From the NCBI GenBank assembly GCA_050291465.1, contig JBNKJV010000008.1, forward strand, positions 73,006-137,005: 64,000 nucleotides of DNA, in the 5' to 3' direction. Below the pieces are notes generated by a model. It did not search any database. It saw only the letters and a list, made by a program, of their open reading frames with translations, and was not told where the DNA came from. Numbering within the stretch: position 1 is the stretch's first letter; each line of letters opens with the position of its first letter. Positions 32,312 to 41,702 of this stretch are shown here, one piece after another. The position numbers and the translations under genes are program-made. Origin of the DNA: CBFDBF01 sp050291465. GTDB lineage: Bacteria > Pseudomonadota > Gammaproteobacteria > Chromatiales > Chromatiaceae.

Positions 32312-35300
32312 ATGAGCGAGCCAGCTACCAACCGTATCCGCGAGATACCCTACAACTACACTTCTTTCTCCGATCGAGAGATCGTTATTCGCTATCTGGG
32401 TGAGGAGATGTGGCAGGTGATCGAGGCGCTGCGGGGGTCCCGTCGCACCGGCCGTTCGTCCCGCATGCTCTACGAGGTCCTGGGGGACATGTGGGTGGTG
32501 AGCCGCAACCCTTATCTGCAGGACGATCTGCAGGCCGACAGGAAGCGGCGCGAGGCTCTGATAGAAGCGTTGAATCACCGGTTGGATCAGTTTGAAGGGC
32601 GGGCCGCGGGGAATTCGAACGCATTGCGGTTGCTGCAGGCGGCGCGTGAGGCGGTGGGAAAGTTCGCTGCCTGCTTCGAGGAGAATAACCGGCTGCGCAT
32701 CAGGGCCGGACGGGCCCTTTCACGGGTAACGCGGAACGACAACATCGATTTTGGCGGGTTGGCCCGCGTGTCCCATGCGACAGATGCCACGGACTGGCGT
32801 GTGGAGATCCCCTTCGTCGTGATCAACCCGGATCGGGAAGAGGAGGTGGCCCCCATCGTTTGTGCCTGTATCGAGAGCGGCCTGTCCATCATTCCCCGTG
32901 GCGGAGGCACCGGCTATACCGGCAGCGCCGTGCCCCTGGACGCCCGTTCCGCCGTGATCAATACGGAGAAACTGGAACAGCTCGGAGAAGTGGAGTATCT
33001 GAGATTGCCGGGTGTGGCGGAGGCGGTACCGACGGTGCGTGCCGGATCCGGGGTGGTCACAAAGCGTCTATCCGACCTGGCTGAGGAGCATGGCCTCGCT
33101 TTTGCCGTGGATCCCACATCGCAGAATGCCTCCACCATCGGCGGCAACATCGCCATGAACGCCGGCGGCAAGAAGGCGGTGCTCTGGGGAACCACCCTGG
33201 ATAATCTGGCCTCCTGGCGCATGGTGACGCCGGACGGAAACTGGTTGGAGGTGGAGCGGTTGAACCACAATCTGGGAAAGATCCACGATCAACAACAGGT
33301 CAGTTTCCGGATCAGCCGCTATAAGAGTGACGGCGTCACTCCTGCAGCCGAAGCGGAGCTGCTGGAAATGCCGGGAAGCGCCTTTCGCAAGCATGGTCTC
33401 GGCAAAGATGTCACGGATAAGTTTCTTTCCGGCCTTCCGGGGGTGCAGAAGGAGGGATGTGACGGTCTCATTACCTCCGCCCGTTTCGTGTTGCATCGGA
33501 TGCCGGAGCAGGTGCGCACTGTCTGCCTGGAATTTTTCGGATCCGATCTGGGCCGTGCGGTGCCGGCGATCGTAGAGATCAAGGAGTATGTGGAACGGAG
33601 CGGAACCGTTTATATATCCGGATTGGAACATCTGGACGAACGTTATGTCCGTGCCGTGAAGTACTCCACCAAGGCTCCCGGAAGGGAGTTGCCGAAGATG
33701 GTGCTGTTGGCGGACCTGGTCTCTGACGACGAAAAGGCGGTGGAGCGAACGGCGGAAGAGATAGTCCGTCTGGCCAATGCCCGGGAAGGTGAAGGCTTTA
33801 TCGCCGCCAGTCCGGAGGCGCGACGCAGGTTCTGGCTGGATCGCTCCCGCACCGCCGCCATATCGGCTCACACCAATGCTTTCAAGATCAATGAGGACGT
33901 GGTAATCCCCCTGGAGCGGCTTGCCGAGTATAACCGCGGGATCGAGCGGATAAACATCGAGCAGTCCATTATCAATAAACTGCGCATAAAAGCGGCGGTG
34001 CTGGCTTATCTGCAGGGCCCGATGGAGGAGGCGCGTCAGGGCGCCGAATACGAGGAGTCGGATGAGAATAACGCCATCCTGGCAGCGAAGCAGCAGGCCG
34101 CTATAGCGGTTGTACGCCAGTCCCGTGATCGTTGGCAAAGTATTCTGGAGAATCTGGATGCCAGGGTAGAGGAGAAGCGTTCGCTGTTGCCGGAGGGCGA
34201 TCTCCAGGAGATCGTTTCCGGGGATACGCTGCTTGATCTTATGCTGCGACGTACGCTGGTGCACTCCTATCGTCGTGATGTGGAGGGGCGACTCAAGGAG
34301 ATCTTTTCCGGTCGGGACATGGAGCCGGTACGCGGGCGGTTGGATGAAATCCATGCCGAGGTGCGGGACGGGCGATTGTTTGTAGCGCTACATATGCATG
34401 CAGGAGACGGCAATATCCACACCAATATTCCGGTGCATTCCCACAATTATGCGATGTTGCATGAGGCGGAGCAGGTAGTGGACCGTATTATGGACCTGGC
34501 CCGTTCCCTGGGCGGGGTTATTTCCGGAGAGCACGGTATCGGTATTACCAAGATTCAGTATCTGGATCAGGAGAAGTTGCAGCGTTTCGCCGCTTACAAG
34601 GAGAAGGTGGATCCCGAAGGGCACTTCAACCGCGGCAAGCTGCTGGCCGGTTCCGGTCTGGAGATGGCCTATACTCCCTCCCTGCGGCTGGTGCAGCAGG
34701 AGGCGATTATTCTGGAAGAGAGCGAATTGGGGGCGCTCAACGACGATGTCCGCCACTGCCTGCGTTGCGGGAAGTGTAAGCCGGTATGTGAGACCCATGT
34801 GCCACGTGCCAATCTGCTCTACTCTCCACGCAACAAGATCCTTGGTACCGGTCTTGTCATCGAGGCGTTCCTGTATGAAGAACAGACCCGCCGCGGTCTT
34901 TCGCGGCGTCACTTCGAAGAGATGAACGACGTCGGGGACCACTGTACGGTTTGTCATAAGTGTCTGGTACCCTGCCCGGTCAATATCGATTTCGGCAATG
35001 TTACTGCCAGGATGCGCAGAATCCTTACGGAAAGAGGTCAGAGGCGCAGAAGCCTCGGTAACCGGGCGGTGATGAGTTTTCTGAATACCACCGACCCCCG
35101 TTCCATCAGAATTCTTCGGAAAGGGATGGCGGAGTGGGGATATCGGATCGTCGCCCTGGGTCACGGGTTGTTTCGAAAGCTGGGGTTGTTGGGAAGAGCA
35201 AACGAACCCCCAGCCGCCACCACCGGTTGGATGGGGGTGGGTACCCAACTGGTGGAACAGGTGCGTCGTCCGCTGCGGGTGGCGCTACCGACCCGTACTC

Positions 35301-36169
35301 TCCGTGAGCAGCTAAAGATAGAGGATCGGTCCACGGTACCCATTTTGAGCCATCCGGAAAAGGTCAGCGATGAGTCCGACGCGGTTTTCTATTTTCCGGG
35401 GTGCGGTTCGGAACGGTTGTTCAGTAACGTGGGATTGGCGACCGTCGCCATGCTCTATGATCTTGGTGCACAGGTGATATTGCCGCCGGGGTACCTCTGT
35501 TGCGGCTATCCGCAGCTGGCCGCGGGTCAGGAGAGTCGGGGTCATCGCATCACCACGGAAAACCGCGTACTTTTCCATCGTGTCGCGAATACTCTCAATT
35601 ACATGGATATTCGAACGGTGGTTGTTTCCTGCGGAACCTGCATGGATCAACTCTTGAAATATGAATTCGAACAGATCTTTCCCGGCTGCCGGTTGCTGGA
35701 TATCCACGAATATTTGATGGAGAAGGGGGTACAGATGGCCGCTAGGGAGGATGTCAGTTATCTCTACCACGATCCCTGTCACAGCCCTATGAAACACTAT
35801 AACCCGGTCGCGGTTACTGCCGCTCTTGCTGGTAAGGAAGTGCGTCTTTCTGATCGCTGTTGCGGCGAGGCGGGGGCGCTGGGGGTTTCACGTCCGGACA
35901 TCTCCAACCAGATCCGTTTTCGCAAGCTGGAAGAGTTGCAGGGCGGAATTCGCGCATACACCGGTCGCGAAAATGTGCTGGGCGGTGAGGTGCGGCTGTT
36001 GACCGCCTGTCCGGCATGTCAGCAGGGGCTTAACCGTTATGGGGACGAGACCGGATTGCAGGTCAACTATATCGTTGAGGAACTGGCGCTGGAGCGACTG
36101 GGCGAAGGGTGGCAGCAGCGTTTTATTGATCACGTCTCGGCCGGTGGGTTGGAACGGGTTCTGCTTTAG
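32312..36169 (+). CDS. fused FAD-linked dehydrogenase / Fe-S protein, DUF3683 type
   Basis: A 1285-residue multidomain oxidoreductase. The N-terminal DUF3683-like region is at 1-160; the FAD_binding_4 domain is at about 165-400 (IIPRGGGTGYTGSAVPL, DPTSQNASTIGGNIAMNAGGKKA); the FAD-oxidase C-terminal domain reaches about 780 (LFVALHMHAGDGNIHTNIPVH, GEHGIGITKIQYL). Two 4Fe-4S motifs follow (Cys816/819/822/826 and Cys878/881/884/888), then two CCG domains (FPGCGSERLF...YLCCGYP; DPCHSPMKHY...RCCGEAGALG). The layout is GlcD-GlcF or YdiJ-like in one chain, probably oxidising a D-2-hydroxyacid and passing electrons on. The substrate is unresolved. Confidence 0.87.
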   Translation: MSEPATNRIREIPYNYTSFSDREIVIRYLGEEMWQVIEALRGSRRTGRSSRMLYEVLGDMWVVSRNPYLQDDLQADRKRREALIEALNHRLDQFEGRAAGNSNALRLLQAAREAVGKFAACFEENNRLRIRAGRALSRVTRNDNIDFGGLARVSHATDATDWRVEIPFVVINPDREEEVAPIVCACIESGLSIIPRGGGTGYTGSAVPLDARSAVINTEKLEQLGEVEYLRLPGVAEAVPTVRAGSGVVTKRLSDLAEEHGLAFAVDPTSQNASTIGGNIAMNAGGKKAVLWGTTLDNLASWRMVTPDGNWLEVERLNHNLGKIHDQQQVSFRISRYKSDGVTPAAEAELLEMPGSAFRKHGLGKDVTDKFLSGLPGVQKEGCDGLITSARFVLHRMPEQVRTVCLEFFGSDLGRAVPAIVEIKEYVERSGTVYISGLEHLDERYVRAVKYSTKAPGRELPKMVLLADLVSDDEKAVERTAEEIVRLANAREGEGFIAASPEARRRFWLDRSRTAAISAHTNAFKINEDVVIPLERLAEYNRGIERINIEQSIINKLRIKAAVLAYLQGPMEEARQGAEYEESDENNAILAAKQQAAIAVVRQSRDRWQSILENLDARVEEKRSLLPEGDLQEIVSGDTLLDLMLRRTLVHSYRRDVEGRLKEIFSGRDMEPVRGRLDEIHAEVRDGRLFVALHMHAGDGNIHTNIPVHSHNYAMLHEAEQVVDRIMDLARSLGGVISGEHGIGITKIQYLDQEKLQRFAAYKEKVDPEGHFNRGKLLAGSGLEMAYTPSLRLVQQEAIILEESELGALNDDVRHCLRCGKCKPVCETHVPRANLLYSPRNKILGTGLVIEAFLYEEQTRRGLSRRHFEEMNDVGDHCTVCHKCLVPCPVNIDFGNVTARMRRILTERGQRRRSLGNRAVMSFLNTTDPRSIRILRKGMAEWGYRIVALGHGLFRKLGLLGRANEPPAATTGWMGVGTQLVEQVRRPLRVALPTRTLREQLKIEDRSTVPILSHPEKVSDESDAVFYFPGCGSERLFSNVGLATVAMLYDLGAQVILPPGYLCCGYPQLAAGQESRGHRITTENRVLFHRVANTLNYMDIRTVVVSCGTCMDQLLKYEFEQIFPGCRLLDIHEYLMEKGVQMAAREDVSYLYHDPCHSPMKHYNPVAVTAALAGKEVRLSDRCCGEAGALGVSRPDISNQIRFRKLEELQGGIRAYTGRENVLGGEVRLLTACPACQQGLNRYGDETGLQVNYIVEELALERLGEGWQQRFIDHVSAGGLERVLL

Positions 36170-36227
36170 CGGGACGTTGTGAATTTCCGCGCGGCGCGGA
36201 TGTTCTGGATTATCGGGAGAGCAACAG

Positions 36228-36689
36228 GTGCTGGAATATACCCCGGACGATTATAACGAGCACGATGTCCTGAAGGTGCCGGCGTTTCTCATCGTGACTT
36301 TGCTCTTTGCGCTGAAGCATTACATATTTGTTATCGCCATAGCGTTAGGTGCCCGTCGTTCCGCGGCCCTGAAAGATTTCCTTTGGGGGCTGGATACCGA
36401 TATTGTGATATTGTTGACGATGATTCCTGCCCTGGCCGTTGCCTTGGCAATGATGAAACGTCATCCGGATTCCGCGGACATATTTCGCTGGATCTGGAAG
36501 CGGGGGCGGATTCTGCTTTGTCTGACCCTGGCGGCGGATCCCCTTGTTCTCGGATATAAACTTCTGGTCTCCGATCGAGATGTAAGCATAATCTTCTACT
36601 TTTTAATTATTCTCGATTTCTGGTTTGTTTACCTTGTGCTTATAACAAAACAAATAAAGGACGTGTTTCAAGAGTTCCCTCAGAAATAG
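36228..36689 (+). CDS. DUF2919 inner-membrane protein
   Basis: A 153-residue protein with four predicted membrane segments (about 18-40, 54-76, 93-109 and 119-141). The start MLEYTPDDYNEHDVLKVPAFLIVTLLFALKHYIF is characteristic of the DUF2919 family (E. coli YfeZ). Function is unknown. It uses a GTG start 58 bp after the large dehydrogenase gene and may share its transcript. Confidence 0.78.
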   Translation: MLEYTPDDYNEHDVLKVPAFLIVTLLFALKHYIFVIAIALGARRSAALKDFLWGLDTDIVILLTMIPALAVALAMMKRHPDSADIFRWIWKRGRILLCLTLAADPLVLGYKLLVSDRDVSIIFYFLIILDFWFVYLVLITKQIKDVFQEFPQK

Positions 36690-36748
36690 AAGCTACTTTA
36701 TAGCCGGTGGGGCCTCGGGCGGTAGGGGGTCTGTTTGGTGTAATGCAA

Positions 36749-37660
36749 TCAGTTTTGGTAGCTCTCAGGCTCAAGCGACGCCAGCGTAGAAGCCATTTGA
36801 TCGATAAAATTCATATGCATCCGGAATCGGGCGCCGTCAGGGCCCGGGCCGTCTTCCAGAGAATAGTATTTTGGGTTAGTGTTTATCTCCCACACCTGTA
36901 TTTCCCCTTCGTGGATCGAATAGTCGATTCTTCCGTAATCGATCTCGGCGAGATGAAAAATCCTCATTAGTTCATCGTAATGAGGGAAGTGGTCCATGAA
37001 TGCCTGTTCTTCCTCCAGTCCTGAGTTGTCAGGTATTGTGGTGCGGTTCTTAACAATCCATTCATCGGAAAGGAAGAGGTGCCGTGGGAGAATTGTTTCT
37101 CCGATTCGCGTCGCAGAATATTTTTTATAGATACCGTCTGCCTCCCTGGTATCTATGAACTCAACGACCAGCATATCGTCCGTGAATAGTTCATCATGAT
37201 GAAGTTTTAAGCGGAAGGCGTCCAACTCTTCTTGAGTATGGAGTAGCGGGCTGATGGGGCCGATGTGGTCGTTCTCTCTGCGAACGAAAACCGGCCATAT
37301 TGCAGGTGAAGAGTGTTCGTTCAGGCGATGGATGTTGAATTTGTTGATTCCTTGCTGGTACAGGATTTTCAACAGCTCATAACGGCGTTTGCTGCGAGTG
37401 GGATGATTCAGGAAAAGGACGTTTTTGTCATATTCTTCAATAAGTTTGTGGCGATACTGTACAAGTCTGGGAACGAAATAACCCGGCAGGCGCTCGATGT
37501 CTGAAAAGATATGCACGCCGGCCCCCGAGATATGGGCGGATCCGGTCAGGAGCAGCGATTCGTAGTGGATATTTTTGATTCGTTTGTTAATCGGATGTTC
37601 GGTGGACCTGATTCCGTTAAGGGTGTAGTCATGGGCGGCGGTTGTGTAATAGAAAATCAT
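36749..37660 (-). CDS. ATP-grasp-like protein
   Basis: A 303-residue protein whose C-terminal part has the ATP-grasp look: VVEFIDTREADGIYKKYSATRIGETILPRHLF, then IDYGRIDYSIHEGEIQVWEINTNPKYY, where Glu, Asn and the preceding Asp would hold Mg-ATP. The N-terminal third (IFYYTTAAHDYTLNGIRSTEHP, HIFSDIERLPGYFV) is like a pre-ATP-grasp domain. ATP-grasp enzymes ligate a carboxylate to an amine or thiol; the substrate is unknown. It starts 52 bp after the transglutaminase gene on the same strand, so it may be the last gene of that operon. Confidence 0.7.
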   Translation of the reverse strand: MIFYYTTAAHDYTLNGIRSTEHPINKRIKNIHYESLLLTGSAHISGAGVHIFSDIERLPGYFVPRLVQYRHKLIEEYDKNVLFLNHPTRSKRRYELLKILYQQGINKFNIHRLNEHSSPAIWPVFVRRENDHIGPISPLLHTQEELDAFRLKLHHDELFTDDMLVVEFIDTREADGIYKKYSATRIGETILPRHLFLSDEWIVKNRTTIPDNSGLEEEQAFMDHFPHYDELMRIFHLAEIDYGRIDYSIHEGEIQVWEINTNPKYYSLEDGPGPDGARFRMHMNFIDQMASTLASLEPESYQN

Positions 37661-37712
37661 ACCATCGTTTTCCTTCAGGAATGGTTCGAACTATCAGGCC
37701 GACACGGAGTTA

Positions 37713-39689
37713 TCATAGTTTAAACGCCCTTACAGCACGGTGAAACAACTGTCTTTCCCTGTCTCCCGCAGTGTTGCCGTAGCGCAGGTCGATATAGAGC
37801 TGAATAATTCGTTCGATGGTGTCCCGCTGCTGCGGCCATCTCGCCCCGGCTCGTGTGCCGAAATCACGCGGGCCCTCCCGAAACGATCTCCGCAGCCCCT
37901 TGCGTCTGAGTTTTGCGCAAAAGCGGAGGTAGTCCCGCTGAACCGGATCCGGTTTTTTTCTGCCGCGTCGCCAGATAAGGAAGCCGGTTATCAATACAAC
38001 AATGCCGGAAAACACCACCATTCCGATAACCAGTCGGTGCCCTTTCAGAAAGTCCAGTCCCAGCAGACTCATTAGATGTGATTGCCGGTCTCTGCTGTAG
38101 CCGAGAACCCACCGATGCCAGGAGGAGTTGATGGCGTCTATTCCCCAACGGATCTGCCGGGCGAAACGCCGGAAAAGGTCGGGCTGAACATCGAAATTTA
38201 CCGGTGTGCCGATGGCGGTGGAACCGGCCGCCAGATTGAACTGAAAGCTGCGATCGATTCTTTCGGGGGCGACGGCGGCGGTAGGATCGATTCGAACCCA
38301 GCCGTTGCCTTCCAGCCAGACTTCAACCCAGGCATGAGCATCGGACTGTCTGATGATGAGATAGTCGCCCATGGGATTGATTTCCCCTCCTTGGTAACCG
38401 ATCACTATCCGGGCGGGGATGCCGGCGATACGCATGAGGGTGGCAAAACTGGTGGCGTAGTGTTCGCAAAAACCGCGGCGGGTCTCGAACAGGAACTCGT
38501 CGACCGGGTTGTTTTCCAGAGGGGGTGGAAAGAAGGTGTAGTAGTATTCATTTTCCCGAAAGTGGCGCAGTGCCAGATTGACAATTTCGGCATTGGTCCT
38601 GCCGGTATTCTGCCATTCACCCACCAGCGACCGCATACGGGCTGTAATATTTGGGGGGAGCTGCAGCCCCCGTTGCCGTTCCCTGTCAGATAGAAGACCG
38701 GTGTTGTATCGCAGGGTTGATCCGATCCGATAGAGAATCCGCTGGTTCACCGGCGTATCACGAATAAGTTGGAAGTCGGGAGTGATTGCTGTATTGGGTG
38801 GTAGGGTGGACGGCAGGTCGAGGGCGAACATCCAGTGGTTGTCGGTAGGTTCGAGGGTTACGCTGTAGAATATGGGCGCGGCGAGAGCGCCGAACTTGTT
38901 TTTTGCGATGTGCAACGGTTGTCCCGGCGTCCAATTTCTTCCATCGCTTTTCCATAGCACGGGTCCTCGCCAGTAGCGCAGATTGGGGGCGGGAATAGCT
39001 CCTTCAAAATTGGCGCGAAACGCTACCGCATCCGACAGGGCAAGCTCGCTGAATTTTCCCATAGATATCTGATCATCCACGCCGGTAACACCTGTTTTCT
39101 CCTGGCCGGGCAGACTCCAGATCGGGCCGGAGAGGCGGGGAAAAAAGATGAACAATACCAGCATCATGGGCGCGGCCTGGAGCAGCAGTGATAATGCCGT
39201 GGACAGAGGGCGAACCGGTGTGGCGGCGGGGTTGACCCTGTTCATCTCCACCAGTACGCCGGTTAATCCCACCGCCAGGAGAAAGACATAGCCCACCATG
39301 AGCATGCCCTGCTCAAACAGGAACTGGGTGATGAGAAGGAAATAACCTACGAACACCACCACGTAAAGATCGCGCCGGCTGCGGATCTCCAGCAGTTTAA
39401 GGCAGACCATGGAGGTCATGAGGGCGACAGCGGTTTCACCGCTGAACAGCACCGGATAGTGGATTATGACGTTGGCCAGGCTCAACAGGGACAGCAGAAA
39501 AAGCAACAGGCGCCCCGGTGCAAGTTTTGGGCGGAAGATAGAAGCGATGCGCAGGATCAGCGCCGCGAGAAAAAACAGCGTTATCCAGACGTTGAGGTGG
39601 AGAACGTGAGGTGAAGCCGCCGCGGACAACAGCAGAATAAGCGACGCCAGCAGGGGACGGCTGACCGCTGAGGCGCGATCCTGTGTCAT
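37713..39689 (-). CDS. tgpA: TgpA-type transglutaminase-like membrane protein
   Basis: A 658-residue inner-membrane protein with an N-terminal group of hydrophobic helices (to about residue 190), a periplasmic transglutaminase-like domain, a further membrane segment near 560 and a cytoplasmic DUF4129-like tail. The papain-like triad is intact: Cys408 in RRGFCEHYATS, His452 in SDAHAWVEVW and Asp468 in VRIDPTAAVAPERI. TgpA of Pseudomonas aeruginosa is essential; its substrate is unknown, presumably an envelope peptide or protein. The start at 39689 overlaps the DUF58 stop (ATGA). Third gene of moxR / DUF58 / tgpA. Confidence 0.9.
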   Translation of the reverse strand: MTQDRASAVSRPLLASLILLLSAAASPHVLHLNVWITLFFLAALILRIASIFRPKLAPGRLLLFLLSLLSLANVIIHYPVLFSGETAVALMTSMVCLKLLEIRSRRDLYVVVFVGYFLLITQFLFEQGMLMVGYVFLLAVGLTGVLVEMNRVNPAATPVRPLSTALSLLLQAAPMMLVLFIFFPRLSGPIWSLPGQEKTGVTGVDDQISMGKFSELALSDAVAFRANFEGAIPAPNLRYWRGPVLWKSDGRNWTPGQPLHIAKNKFGALAAPIFYSVTLEPTDNHWMFALDLPSTLPPNTAITPDFQLIRDTPVNQRILYRIGSTLRYNTGLLSDRERQRGLQLPPNITARMRSLVGEWQNTGRTNAEIVNLALRHFRENEYYYTFFPPPLENNPVDEFLFETRRGFCEHYATSFATLMRIAGIPARIVIGYQGGEINPMGDYLIIRQSDAHAWVEVWLEGNGWVRIDPTAAVAPERIDRSFQFNLAAGSTAIGTPVNFDVQPDLFRRFARQIRWGIDAINSSWHRWVLGYSRDRQSHLMSLLGLDFLKGHRLVIGMVVFSGIVVLITGFLIWRRGRKKPDPVQRDYLRFCAKLRRKGLRRSFREGPRDFGTRAGARWPQQRDTIERIIQLYIDLRYGNTAGDRERQLFHRAVRAFKL

Positions 39690-40633
39690 GTTTCCGCTGC
39701 TCCGAACAACGCCAGCGCCTTGAGGCAGGCGTGGCGATGATCCTGGCCCCGGGACGGCTTTATCTCGACGCCGGGTATGCGCAATCCGAACTCCTGCTGG
39801 CGTTCGCAGGCATCCAATACTCCGCGGCAGAGCCGGCTGAGTCGGGCCTCGGTGTCCATTCCATCCAGCATATTCCAATCAAGCCACAGGGTATCGGAAC
39901 GGTCACCACCGAACTGCTTGGTCTGCAAACCCTGCCCCCGGGCCAGTGCCTTCCAGTTGATCTGTCGCGGGGAATCTCCCGGTCGGTAGGCGCGAAGTCC
40001 GACGAAATCGTCTACCCCTACGCCTTTGTCGCCCTCAGCGCTGTGCAGGTAATCAGGAAGGTCTGAAGGCGGCATGGCGGGGCCGGGGATCGGATAAACA
40101 AGACAGCAGGCGTCCAGCTCCACGTAGCTCCAGGCGCGCAGCAGTCCCAGGGGGTATTCAGTGGAGACCACGAAACGACCGAGCGGCAGTACGCCCCGTT
40201 GTGTGGCGGGGCGTGACAGGTAAAGGGGAGTGGAGTGGTTCGCCAGGTCCGCAACGGCCTGCCGCTGCCCAGGCAGCTGCAGGCGGATCGCGGGGCGTTC
40301 CCCCTCCCTTCGGTTCAATAGCTGGATCTCGAAACGGGCCTCCTGACCGGCAAAGACCGGTTGGCACTGTCCCGCCGCCAGTTCCAGTCCCACCAGGTTG
40401 CGCCAGGTATGCAGGGTTGCTACCAGCCCCAGTCCCACCAACAGGAAGGTAAGGAGAAAAGCGGGATTGTTTGCATAGTTCATGGATCCGAACAGGAGTA
40501 ACAGAAGCAGCAGGCCGAATATGAGCCCGTAGCGGGTAGGGAGGATATAAATCTTCCGGGGGGCGATACGCGCGATGCCGCCTTTTTCTGAGCGGCTTAG
40601 CCGCAGAATGCGATCCAGAGGGCGCCTCGTCAT
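39686..40633 (-). CDS. DUF58 domain membrane protein
   Basis: A 315-residue protein with two membrane segments near the N-terminus (about 33-50 and 56-75) and a C-terminal DUF58 region containing DDFVGLRAYRPGDSPRQINWKALARGQGLQTKQF, a signature for this family (related to von Willebrand A domains). DUF58 proteins act with MoxR ATPases and transglutaminase-like proteins in an envelope-maturation system that is poorly defined. It lies 11 bp after moxR and overlaps tgpA by 4 bp, so the three genes form one operon. Confidence 0.9.
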   Translation of the reverse strand: MTRRPLDRILRLSRSEKGGIARIAPRKIYILPTRYGLIFGLLLLLLLFGSMNYANNPAFLLTFLLVGLGLVATLHTWRNLVGLELAAGQCQPVFAGQEARFEIQLLNRREGERPAIRLQLPGQRQAVADLANHSTPLYLSRPATQRGVLPLGRFVVSTEYPLGLLRAWSYVELDACCLVYPIPGPAMPPSDLPDYLHSAEGDKGVGVDDFVGLRAYRPGDSPRQINWKALARGQGLQTKQFGGDRSDTLWLDWNMLDGMDTEARLSRLCRGVLDACERQQEFGLRIPGVEIKPSRGQDHRHACLKALALFGAAET

Positions 40634-40644
40634 TGCTCAGATAC

Positions 40645-41562
40645 TCAAGGGATGGGGACCGACTCCAGCAGGTGCTGAGCAAGTTGTGTCCCCTCATCCA
40701 CTCCGGTGTCAGAGGTGGTGTGAAGGCGATGTCCCACGGTGGCGACCAGTACCGCCTGGATATCTTCCGGCAGTACCTGTGAACGACCATTCAGCAGCGC
40801 CCAGGCGCGGGCGTTACGCAACAATGCGAGCCCGGCCCGCGGCGAAAGGCCGTGGTGAAAGCGGGGACTGGTGCGACTGAACTCCAACAGGGCCTGACAG
40901 TAATCAAGCAGGGCGGCGGAGACATGGACCTCGCTTACCTGCTGTTGCAGGGTCTGAAGTTCCTTTGGGGTCAGGCACGGCTGCAGTGAGGCCAGCATCT
41001 CCCTGCGGTCTCTTCCTGCCAGCAGATCCCGCTCCGCACCGCGGTCCGGATAACCGATATGGATACGCATAAGAAACCGATCGAGCTGTGATTCAGGGAG
41101 GGGGAAGGTGCCGATCTGGTGGGCCGGATTCTGGGTGGCGATAACGAAAAAAGGTTCGGGAAGGTGACGCGTTTCGCCCTCCGCGGTCACCTGTCGTTCC
41201 TCCATCGCCTCCAACAAGGCGCTCTGCGCCTTGGGGGTGGCGCGATTTATCTCGTCCGCCAGAATCAACTGGGAAAAGACCGGTCCCGGATGAAAGCGGA
41301 ACAGTCCCTCATCACGGTCAAAGATCGATACTCCGATGATGTCCGCCGGCAAAAGATCGCTGGTGAATTGAATTCGCTGATAACGGAGTCCAAGCAGCTT
41401 GGCCAGGACATGAGCCAAGGTGGTTTTCCCCACCCCGGGAAGGTCCTCGATCAGCAGGTGTCCCCGCGCCAGCAGGGCGGCCAGGGCCAGGCGTATCACC
41501 TGTTCTTTGCCCAGTACGATTTTACCTGCTTCGCTTACGATTTTTTCCAGTGACTTGTTCAT
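40645..41562 (-). CDS. moxR: MoxR-family AAA+ ATPase
   Basis: A 305-residue AAA+ ATPase of the MoxR branch. Walker A is LPGVGKTT (41-48), Walker B is ILADEINRATPKAQSALLEAMEERQVT (100-126), sensor 1 is FFVIATQNP and the sensor 2 lid contains SPRAGLALLRNARAWALL. MoxR proteins act as chaperone-like motors that work with VWA/DUF58 proteins. First gene of the moxR / DUF58 / tgpA operon, and followed after only 11 bp. Confidence 0.93.
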   Translation of the reverse strand: MNKSLEKIVSEAGKIVLGKEQVIRLALAALLARGHLLIEDLPGVGKTTLAHVLAKLLGLRYQRIQFTSDLLPADIIGVSIFDRDEGLFRFHPGPVFSQLILADEINRATPKAQSALLEAMEERQVTAEGETRHLPEPFFVIATQNPAHQIGTFPLPESQLDRFLMRIHIGYPDRGAERDLLAGRDRREMLASLQPCLTPKELQTLQQQVSEVHVSAALLDYCQALLEFSRTSPRFHHGLSPRAGLALLRNARAWALLNGRSQVLPEDIQAVLVATVGHRLHTTSDTGVDEGTQLAQHLLESVPIP

Positions 41563-41702
41563 AGCGTGTTTTCAGAAGTTACGCGGGAAGCGCCCGAAAC
41601 CAAGGTGATTCGTGAATGTCTCAACGGAACTCTGTATCTGTTCTCTCCTGTTCCAATCCCGCCGTTTTTCCGAGGAATAACCGTATCGCAGACTGCTGGG
41701 GG

